Assembly (NCBI GenBank): GCA_948470475.1
Contig: OX419339.1
Location: 9,651,502 to 9,715,501 of the forward strand
DNA: 64,000 nt
Direction of reading: 5' to 3'
Source of the DNA: Galaxea fascicularis
Lineage: Eukaryota > Cnidaria > Anthozoa > Scleractinia > Euphylliidae
The position numbers and the translations under genes are program-made. The notes beneath the pieces were generated by a model. That model worked only from the letters and a program-made list of their open reading frames with translations. It was not told the DNA's origin and did not search any database. Below are positions 58,101 to 64,000 of the stretch, in pieces. Position 1 is the stretch's first letter. Each line of letters begins with the position of its first letter.

Positions 58101-61100
58101 TTACAAGGTTGTTCTAGGGGAAAATGTTCGATTTCTGTTATCTGTCAGACAGGGAACGAATGTGTTGGTAAATGCTTCATTTGACGAATGTAATCTTCCA
58201 TTGCTTACTACTTCGCTGAGTGGGCCGAAGCACTTGCTCAGTTCACTAACGTGTGCTTTTGACACCGTTGGAGTTTGCAATGTTGTATTCTATGCCTCCA
58301 ATAGGGTCAGCCGAGCTAACGCTTCTGCTCTGATCATAAGTGAAGTGGCTATTCGAGGGTTCAACGTGACGGTAGAGTGCCAGAGTGATTATCCATCGTG
58401 TTTCCAGAATGACCGCATCATGTTTCATCTTGATGCCATCAATGGCACTCACCCTAAGTTTGTTCTCGATATGGGTGATGGCACCGTTATTGCCTCAACG
58501 AACAAAAGTCACTCCCATTTTTTTGTGTTAAACGGGACTTTCGACATCAACATAACTGCCTACAATAACGTCAGCAGCCAAAGTGTTATTCCAAAAATAA
58601 AGATTGTCGAGTTGGTCCCTGTAACCGGTGCTTACCTCCATTGTAACAGGACTGTGAAATTACCTGAGGCAACTGTCTGCAATTTTGGTATAGGGCAAGG
58701 AACTGCGTTTCAGTGTTGGTTAAATATGGGTGACAAGGAACAATCGAGCGAAGTGTTTTATACTTACGTCAACTTCACGTCGTCCTTTACTTATAACTAT
58801 ACATCATACGGAACGTACAGCGTCAAGTTTATTTGTAATAATAGAATTAGCTCTAGCAGCGATGACTTCACAGCGATGAAAGTTCCACGCAATCTTAAAA
58901 TAAGTGTATCTCATAACGGACCAATCATGGTGAATAATGTTTTAACGCTGACCTTAAGAGCAAGTGAGACGGGATATGCTTCCTGTTTTGTTTTAGATCT
59001 TGGAAATAACGATGGTGTGGTATTTGGGTCGATAAACTGCAGATTAGACCGTCATGATGGCTTCAAACGAGTACCATCCTTTACATATCCTTTGGTTCGG
59101 TACAATTATAGTTATACTGTCGCCGGGGCTTATAATATAACTTGGAATGGACATAATGTCTTCAGCAATTCCTCAGCTTACACGCTTGTGCAGATTACGG
59201 AATGGCCTTGCAGTACACCCGAAGTTACTCTGCAAAACATTGCAAATGACCCGCTTTCACCCACTAGGATCTCCCGTTCCAAAGAATTTAACGTTCGTTC
59301 TGGATATCAAGTGGATTGCAACAAGGCGTCTGGTGCCATTCTTGAGTGGGAATTTTATAAAAACCAAACTAATGAGGGTTTTGTGCTTCAAACGACAAAG
59401 GTAACAAAGACCTCGGAACTCATTATACAATCGAATGAATTAGTATACGGAACATATTGCATCAAGCTAAGGCTTTCTTTAATCAACACGTACGGAATTT
59501 CAGCAACCGCTGAAGGGTACTTGAGGATCGTCTCTTCAGATCTCGTTGTGGACATTCAAGAAGGGTCTGCCAACAAAAGGGGTTTGTCTCATCCAGTTCT
59601 CATCAGCGCATTTGGTTCAAAAGACCCCGATAATTTTGATCAGAGTGGTTTGAAGTTTAACTGGTTCTGTTATAATGTGACTGACAGAGTCGTTAACATC
59701 ACAGAAGAACCTCTGGCCGCCTTACTTGATACTTTGCTGCAAGGGGAACCTTTGGCTGATGGCTGCTTCGGTCAGAATGGAAGCTTAGCGGTAAACGGTT
59801 CTCAGGTAGCTCTTCCTCATCAGGGTTTGATCAAAAACGGGATTTATGTGCTGAATTTGGTATTGACGTCCGGAAACAGAAAAGCAAGTAAAGCAACAGT
59901 TGTTCAGATGACAGATGAGGAGATATCCCATTTCCACATCAGGTTGGTTACACAAGTTTATAGCATGCCTTTGATCTGGTCGAGAAATTATTTCTTACCA
60001 GCAGAACTACAGTTCTTAGACGTTAAGGGAATGTAAGGGTTTAAAAACTGTGACGCTTCTTTTCCCAAGGATGAAATAATTCAACGTAAATGCACCAAGC
60101 TACAATAGTCCATTTTACAATATTGCTGCATGCTCAGCGACCTGGTCTATGAATGGAAACGGGCTGGCGGTGACCCATAGTTTTGATTTACCTCACTGTG
60201 TTTCTCATGAAGATCATGTTACGCAAGCCCAAAGGCCAGGCCACTAAATACACAGCTGTAAAGTGGACTACAGCGCAAATTATTCCAATTTGCTTCTGTT
60301 TCGGCTTCTGTATGAGAAAATCAACTTGAGCCACCCCGATCGTTAAATTGGTTCCCTGGAACGGAATTATTGTTCTGTGGCATCTTACTTGAACTAGGTG
60401 AAAATGATCGTGAAGTTTCGAAGAGAAGTGAATTTCAGAGAGCGGCATGCATCAGAACCCAAGGAAACCCTCGCTTAAACTGAGGTGGTTTTAAATGGTT
60501 AAGATGTACTTTTCAAACCTTACGCTTAGTTTCTTCTTTCTTAGATGTAGGGTAAATTGCAAACATTTGGTTATCACAACTGATGTCCTCTCAGTCAGTA
60601 GTCATTGCATCTCTGGTGTTTGTCTAAATACTCCTTCCAAGTCCTTTTCCTGGGAGCTGTTCTGTAGAAACGCTAACGCCACGGAGAAACTGAACTGGAC
60701 CAAAGTGGACGACCTTGAGAAAATGGCGTCATCGAACGTAACCTCCAATAATCTTGTTTTAAGAGCAAATGTCTTGAATCCAGGAATGTCCTACGTGATA
60801 AGAGTGAAGCAGGAATCCGACGGTTTCAAAGGCTTAACTGAATATAGCATCACAACTAGCACACCACCAAGTGGCGGAAACTGCTTTGTGTTACCTTCCG
60901 ACGGGACAGCATACCATACGATGTTCACCTTCAGATGTTCTAACTGGAAGACCAATAATTTCCCTCTTATTTACGTATTTTCGTATCACGATCCTTATAC
61001 ACTGTTGAACCCGATACTTTTCCGAGCAGAGAAAAACGAGTTTTCAGTTAAACTGCCGCCGGGTGACCCCGAAGACAACCATTTTCTCAAGATAAGTTTC

Positions 61101-62990
61101 AGCGTCATCGATTCACTTGGAGCGCGAATAGATAACCGCAGCTTTGTTAAGGTATTTTTCGTATTATATTTACCCTATTTTCCCGTTATATGATGGTGGT
61201 CAGATTCGTTTGAGCTCTAGCACTATCACTGGATTTGAGATGTTAGTATTCGCCTTTATTGTTGGTGACTCTTTTTTTGCCAGTTACTTTCGTAAATACA
61301 AGTAAAGTGAAACCCCTCGTTTCGACTACTTCTCTAATGCAGCAATTTCTCGGCCTGCTACAGGAAAAAGCTAACCAAAAGAATAAACAACTTACTTTTA
61401 ACATTAATTCCTTCATATAGGTCCTTCCTCGCAGTTTTAACAAATCAAACCTTGATGCCTTGGTTTTAAGTGGCCAAAGCAAACTTGACTTTTATCTGAA
61501 CATTGGGGACATCGATTCGGTCTCTGAACTGGTCGGTGGTGTCGTTTCCAGCCTTAACCAACAGACGCAGCTATTGGGAGGCGATATAAATGATCAAGAC
61601 AGTGAATTACATAGTCAAGTAAGTCGCACAGGGATTGTTTGTTGGAAGCCAATGTGGAAATTCTCCTGAGAACGTTAGTTTTTTATGTAAACTTCTTTTA
61701 TTTCTCAAGGTACGTTCCGCAGTCATCGAGAAGGTCTCTCAGATTCCAACCTCAACTTTGACAGATGTCAATCAAGTGGCAACCATGATAGCAGCTGCGA
61801 GTGAAGTAAAACAGCAAGTGACCTCTACTGCTCAGGTGCGAAACAATTGGAGTGCTAGTGCATTGACTTTGAAGACTAACCGGTAAAAGTAGCCATGAGG
61901 TTCATGCATGTGACGTCAAAAAAGTACTCTTTAATTTTTGTGAGCGCATAGATTGGGTTCTCTTATTACTCTTAGAATGTTATTAAAAAGATCCACATCA
62001 ACTTGAAAATGCTCTGAAAATTGGCGTTCGGCGAGACATCTTTTCACTTCTAGATCTTGGGCTATTTGCCTGACATGGTCACGCTCACCAAAATATTCCA
62101 CATCTGGGTACCTAATGTGTTTTTGATTTGATACCTCACCACACTGCAGGTAACTGCAACGGACAAACTAGCAGACTTGGTAACCTTTTTAGTGAACAAA
62201 TCGCAAGACGAAGTCCCTTTGTCTGTGGTCAAGGAGGGAGCTGTAAATCTTGTTACTGCTGTGTTCAACATCTTGATGTCAGCATCACACAATGCGGATT
62301 TCAGACACAATCATTTGACGCTAGAAAACGACCGGAATAAGGTAGGTTTTATGAAATGTAATAGCTTAAACAGGAGGCCTCAAAAACTCCATGTCAACTG
62401 GAGCAGTTATTACCTGTGGATGCGCAAAGACAGGTATCAAAATAGATAAATGAACGAATGAACGAATAGCACATTTATCTATATAAATAGACAAATCTGC
62501 TTTAATACTAAAGATAGATCACTACACCGGGGACGTCTTCTACTCTTTTCGATCAGTGTGTGGTCTCTTCACCTTTAGAGCAATTATGTAGCTCTTCCAG
62601 ACCTCTATATTCGTTGGACCCTGTGACCTGTAGCTTCTTTTGTCCTCAGGTCAGGGGTATTGTTTGTGTTGTCATCTATTGTTTCGTTTTCGTCTGGGGC
62701 CCGTTTCTCGAAAGTCCCGGTAACTTAAAGGGCCCACAAACCATATTTTGAACTCAAAATCTCAATAAAAGTAGGGTGTGTTCTGACCCTGAAGTATATA
62801 ATTTTCAAAACTTTTGAAACTCCCTTCTGGAATGGAAAACAAAACTACTTAACGGGCCCGGTAATCCCCGGGAGCTTCGAGAAACGGCCCCCTGGAGAGC
62901 TACGGGGTCTCTCCACCTCTACCGTCCCACAGGTTAGACTAATGAGTGTTGTGAGAAGACTAAAACGTCTATCCGTTTGCAGATGATATC

Positions 62991-63034
<44 letters not shown>

Positions 63035-64000
63035 CTGGTCCGGTCGGCTTTGAACGCACGACCTCCCACGCGGTAGTCCGGTGCTCTACCAACTTAGCCC
63101 AACTTAGCAATCGGTCGGCGGTTGGCTGGGCCAAACCAGCTATCGGAGCTTCAAAATAACTATTAATCGGCTCCTCTTCCCAAAAGGTATACGGTTCAGT
63201 AGATTACACGTCCCCACAGTAGTGAGATATAGTCAAGCTACATCCAGAATTGGCGCACCTTCGATCAGAGTGAGTTTCATTTGTTAGTGGCACAGTGTTG
63301 GGATGCACCAAATAAGACTGAAAGATGCCATATCACCAGTTATTTGCTTCAATAAGGTTGCTTTCTGTCTTTTTGGATCTTTAGAGTGAAATTGTAGCTA
63401 ACAGAAATATGGACGCTTTTGACCGAGTCGCCGAGGCTTTATTTAACAAAAAACTTCCAGACCAAAAGGACATAGATATTCAAACAAAGTCGGCCAAGCT
63501 GACCTGCAGGAGAGCCACGGGTACCAGAGCTCAGACATATCCGATAGTGGCGGGAGATGCTAGTGTCCAGTTCCCAAAACTTGAGGGTTTATTTGGCAGC
63601 GAAGTAGTGGATATTCAGGTAGGTGAGCATTAATTATCCTTTGATGTTAGTGTGCTATTCCTATCCCCTCTTGGTAACCTTTCAAAATGAGCGGCAACAC
63701 CATGGTGTTTGTATTGGAAGGCAAAGGCAAAGTCTGTCAAAGTATTTTTAGCTTTTTCTTGATCTCAGGATGGCTAGAGCGCTTTTATTCACCTCACATA
63801 AACACTCCGCTGGTTGGCGGGGAGAGGAATGGAAGAAATTTGGATTATGGACCTTAACCTTAATTAATAAGCATTTCTCTCAAAATCGTCTGTTACAGCT
63901 CCTCCATCTTCCCAGCAACCCGTTTACTTGGGACGAGTCTAGCCAGTCGGTGACGACCTCCATTGTAGACATTAAGGTGAAAGATTCAGTTGGTGATCGT
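46064..64000 (+). CDS. Polycystin-1/REJ-like receptor with SUEL lectin and TSP1 cassettes (3' end beyond window)
   Basis: The coding exons are 46064-46130, 47559-47846, 48245-49318, 49892-50068, 50632-50934, 51545-51832, 52380-52553, 53328-53585, 55301-55561, 56260-56427, 57530-59942, 60545-61151, 61421-61618, 61710-61835, 62150-62341, 63385-63618 and 63899-64000 (open). All junctions are GT-AG and keep one frame of 2,310 codons. Order: signal peptide, three SUEL-SUEL-TSP1 cassettes, PKD-like repeats, REJ region, pre-GPS region. Polycystin-1 family proteins are large cell-surface receptors with a GPS cleavage site, PLAT domain and eleven membrane spans, and they often partner TRPP channels. 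Vertebrate PKD1L2 also combines SUEL with REJ, so a PKD1L-type receptor in cell contact, egg-sperm recognition or sensing is plausible but inferred. Many N-glycosylation sequons support an extracellular location. Confidence 0.88.
46297..46646 (+). repeat. Interspersed repeat, copy 2 (inverse of 37.0-37.3 kb), in intron 1
   Basis: TTATTACACCCATT, GGGTGTAATAAAGTGGTAAT, TTGAACTTCGTGTCGCGCAA, TGCGCGCTTGTTCGAT and TTGCACTCCACTCAGTTCAA match the inverse of the 37-kb copy. It ends just where the SINE at 46,649 starts. Confidence 0.75.
46649..46915 (+). mobile_element. tRNA-derived SINE with ATTT tail, in intron 1
   Basis: The head GGCCGAGTGGTTAAGGGCGC and CGGGTTCAAATCCCGC resembles a class II tRNA (Leu/Ser type) with boxes A and B. 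A unique body follows, then a (ATTT)n tail at 46,891-46,913. Confidence 0.85.
47559..47846 (+). CDS. Exon 2: SUEL lectin domain 1
   Basis: Galactose-binding lectin (SUEL/RBL) fold. VCDRELESIGCPDDSLIFIQ leads to the VLYGRSDNVTC motif, then LPVCQGKTSCTLNGSYRG and a final ISITYNC-like FSITYNCQK. Six or more Cys as in the family. Phase 1 at both ends. Confidence 0.87.
48245..49318 (+). CDS. Exon 3: SUEL lectin domain 2 split by a Ser-rich insertion
   Basis: The exon starts with the first strands of a SUEL domain (NLTCPSGQVVVVHYAEWRGV) and ends with its second half (FLGCRGKRKCFFDVSKKTFG, then DPYPKK and RLYVRHSC). Between them lie about 240 residues. The first part is Thr/Ser/Pro; the rest is almost pure Ser with scattered Leu, Ala and Pro, encoded by TCA/TCG/TCC runs from 48,590 to 49,060. 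Phase 1 at both ends, with no stop across the tract. Such a linker would be mucin-like and heavily O-glycosylated (inference). Confidence 0.82.
48588..49060. repeat. TCATCG-type trinucleotide tract inside exon 3
   Basis: An imperfect (TCA/TCG)n tract 470 bp long. It leaves all-Ser, Ile/Val-rich and, on the other strand, Asp-rich frames open over the same interval. Similar ATC/TCG repeats lie in the intron before exon 10 (55,950-56,165). Confidence 0.9.
49892..50068 (+). CDS. Exon 4: TSP1 domain 1
   Basis: Thrombospondin type 1 repeat with the tryptophan motif LQWESWSSCPDVCGVRYHQV, then RRRLC, and spaced Cys to ETRQTSCYNGCF. Closes cassette 1. Phase 1 at both ends. Confidence 0.85.
50195..50378. 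mobile_element. MITE copy 3, in the intron between exons 4 and 5
   Basis: TATGTTCACTTGGGGTCACA at the left and GGTCCCGTGAACGAACACCC at the right, with inner GGCCATGTTGG, ATTTTTGTACAAA and AAACCAATATGGC as in copies 1 and 2. More diverged than copy 2. Confidence 0.6.
50632..50934 (+). CDS. Exon 5: SUEL lectin domain 3
   Basis: TCEFMTANLSCPNETFINIY, GVFYGRGQGSYNICSSG, RCQMRRNCSIAVSNDTF, then the canonical HDPCPGVSKLLQIHYTC. First SUEL of cassette 2. Phase 1 at both ends. Confidence 0.87.
51545..51832 (+). CDS. Exon 6: SUEL lectin domain 4
   Basis: FCDNDVAIVSCPDDKQLVFH, NPFYGRTNFTAESC, a CDRSSCRIEPVSYEK segment and a final DECEGSDNYLTLYHSC. The usual DPC motif is DEC here. Phase 1 at both ends. 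Confidence 0.86.
52380..52553 (+). CDS. Exon 7: TSP1 domain 2
   Basis: FYTTWTPWGACEACGLTSRR followed by IRSRQC, then GHWDKRQEEHCHVPC. The W..W..C and CG..SRR.R motifs of TSP1 are present. Closes cassette 2. Phase 1 at both ends. Confidence 0.85.
52640..52894. mobile_element. Partial relative of the GGGCCTGTTTACATG MITE, in intron 7
   Basis: The right end CTCCATGTAAACAGGCCC is followed by TTA (52,895-52,897), as in the element at 19.6-20.2 kb. The interior has GGGTGCCC and GGTAGCTCGGTTAGCC words like that element. A matching left terminal repeat was not found, so the left border is approximate. Confidence 0.6.
53328..53585 (+). CDS. Exon 8: SUEL lectin domain 5
   Basis: LNDGDKASIVCPKYRDQYTV, then IRSVFYGNDTC, CQGRKECHLEASTKIF and NDSCPGSKKHLNVTYWC. 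First SUEL of cassette 3. Phase 1 at both ends. Confidence 0.86.
53650..54305. repeat. Inverted duplication of a tRNA-derived unit in intron 8
   Basis: AAGTGGTGGAACAGAGAATT at 53,678 is mirrored by AATTCTCTGTTCCACCACTT ending at 54,305. Nearly everything between is mirrored around about 53,986-53,991, so the block folds as one hairpin. Each arm holds a 73-nt tRNA-like sequence, at 53,807-53,879 (minus) and 54,102-54,174 (plus). Each has a perfect 7-bp acceptor stem (GACCTCG with CGAGGTC) and a perfect T arm, GTGGGTTCGATTCCCAC. The anticodon stem is broken, so it is SINE-like rather than a working tRNA. Confidence 0.85.
55301..55561 (+). CDS. Exon 9: SUEL lectin domain 6
   Basis: NLTCYSNMVIVTHSVSWSLY, CDGKRSCIISNSISFLG and NPCPQYWSTFELRLDYSC. 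This is the most divergent SUEL: the YGR motif is not evident, whereas the NPCP and final Cys are kept. Phase 1 at both ends. Confidence 0.82.
55667..55772. repeat. Long near-perfect hairpin in intron 9
   Basis: Arms of about 50 bases: GTTTAGCGTTGTCTGTACTC at the left against GGGTACAGACAACGCTAAAC at the right, around CGACAACGATATTCG and its inverse with a loop of only a few bases. Single mismatches only. Short foldback element or a possible structured RNA. Confidence 0.88.
55950..56165. repeat. ATC/TCG trinucleotide microsatellites in intron 9
   Basis: Two blocks of (ATC)n/(CATCGT)n separated by a duplicated phrase: CTGCCCAGT and AGTTTGCAATAGCATCAT near 56,080 recur in part nearby. Same repeat type as the Ser tract in exon 3. 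Confidence 0.85.
56260..56427 (+). CDS. Exon 10: TSP1 domain 3
   Basis: LATEWSPWSNCTECGHTPVR then RRVKPC, and IQEIAPCNYPC. Closes cassette 3. Phase 1 at both ends. Confidence 0.85.
56942..57128. mobile_element. MITE with TGTCCAATACACC ends in intron 10
   Basis: TGTCCAATACACC then TGAGATTCATG at the left; CATGAATCTCA then GGTGTATTGGACA at the right. An inner pair, TTTGTGATAGAAATCACAA and ATTTTGTGACG, adds to the fold. Non-coding. Confidence 0.75.
57530..59942 (+). CDS. Exon 11: PKD-like repeats and start of the REJ region
   Basis: One 2.4-kb exon encodes about 804 residues. Several PKD-type beta-sandwich repeats are marked by a WGDNS, FGDGTVF, DMGDGTVI, NMGDKEQ or DLGNNDG turn. Each is followed about 30 residues later by a Y-x-x-x-G-x-(Y/F) strand such as HNYSSEGDYEV, YYYPKAGVFVAEA, NGTFDINITAYN, YTSYGTYSV and YTVAGAYNITW. 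From about 59,205 a REJ-type region begins (CSTPEVTLQNIANDPLSPTR, QVDCNKASGAILEWEFY, GSKDPDN). The exon ends in phase 2 (ATCAG|GTTGGT) and joins exon 12 in frame. Rich in N-glycosylation sequons. Confidence 0.85.
60545..61151 (+). CDS. Exon 12: REJ region, continued
   Basis: The acceptor TTTCTTAG sits before ATGTAGGG. Reads CRVNCKHLVITTDVLS, then SFSWELFCRNANATEKLNW, GMSYVIRVKQESDG and PSGGNCFVLPSDGTAYHTMF, all typical of the REJ module of polycystin-1 and sea-urchin REJ proteins. Ends in phase 0 (AAG|GTATTT). Confidence 0.83.
61421..64000 (+). CDS. Exons 13-17: C-terminal REJ/pre-GPS region (gene continues past the window)
   Basis: The exons are 61421-61618, 61710-61835, 62150-62341, 63385-63618 and 63899-64000. 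All begin and end in phase 0, unlike the phase-1 cassettes upstream. The sequence is helical: SVSELVGGVVSSLNQQ, VNQVATMIAAASEVKQQVTS and DAFDRVAEALFNKKLP. It then reads LHLPSNPFTWDESSQSVTTS at the window end, the NPFxW block that precedes the GPS in polycystin-1 relatives. The last exon is open at 64,000. Confidence 0.82.
62695..62892. mobile_element. MITE with GGGGCCCGTTTCTCGAA ends in intron 15
   Basis: GGGGCCCGTTTCTCGAAAGT at the left is mirrored by AGCTTCGAGAAACGGCCCC at the right, about 200 bp apart. The inner pair CCCGGTAACTTAAAGGGCCC and GGGCCCGGTAAT is also partly mirrored. Confidence 0.8.
62925..63122 (-). mobile_element. tRNA-derived SINE, minus strand, in intron 15 (same family as 33.6-33.96 kb)
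   Basis: Shares TTTCTCCTCAGTTATTTT, AAGACCCTGAGTG, GGTCCGGTCGGCTTTGAAC and CGACCTCCCACGCGGTAGTC with the 33.6-kb copy. A small duplication (CAACTTAGCC, CAACTTAGCA) has disturbed its box A region. Confidence 0.8.

Noticed and set aside
1..64000. CRISPR arrays, operons and ribosome binding sites
   Set aside because: The spaced palindromes at 17.5-18.2 kb lack constant repeat and spacer lengths, and the window is clearly eukaryotic with spliced genes.

Overview
The window is animal nuclear DNA. It has spliced genes with GT-AG introns, AT-rich non-coding sequence, and many short foldback transposons and tRNA-derived SINEs. The gene content (a polycystin-1/REJ-like receptor carrying SUEL lectin and thrombospondin modules, a small secreted ShKT protein, LINE/DIRS/hAT relics) fits a cnidarian, most likely a stony coral or other hexacorallian. 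This assignment is inference; no ribosomal or mitochondrial marker is present.

Layout. (1) 1-4814: no gene recognised. (2) 4815-5294, minus: first coding exon of an iodothyronine deiodinase with an in-frame TGA exactly at the catalytic selenocysteine. (3) About 7.9-23.1 kb: transposon-dominated. It holds a decayed DIRS-type tyrosine-recombinase retrotransposon on the minus strand (gag-like, RT, RNase H and YR pieces, about 12.7-17.5 kb), split by a 680-bp foldback element. It also holds an array of short palindromes upstream of the gag-like ORF, a TTA-flanked MITE, two tandem-repeat blocks and a hAT transposase relic. (4) 24.6-26.4 kb, plus: a complete five-exon gene (TATA box, non-coding exon, signal peptide, Cys-rich WSC-like region, C-terminal ShKT domain). 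All its splice phases agree. (5) 26.4-46 kb: gene-poor, with several MITEs (one nested in another), three SINEs or SINE fragments, and a LINE ORF1 relic with one in-frame stop. (6) 46,064-64,000, plus: one large gene running off the window end. Seventeen coding exons give one uninterrupted frame of 2,310 codons.

The large gene is the main find. Its N-terminus is a signal peptide followed by three copies of a three-exon cassette, SUEL lectin - SUEL lectin - TSP1, with every boundary in phase 1. It continues with one long exon of PKD-like repeats and the start of a REJ region, then further REJ and pre-GPS exons. The GPS, PLAT and membrane segments expected of a polycystin-1-like protein would lie beyond 64,000. 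The second SUEL domain is interrupted by about 240 residues of Ser-rich sequence encoded by a TCA/TCG trinucleotide tract.

The deiodinase, the secreted ShKT protein and the receptor have no visible functional link. The repeats explain most of the remaining structure, and several of them sit in introns of the two plus-strand genes.
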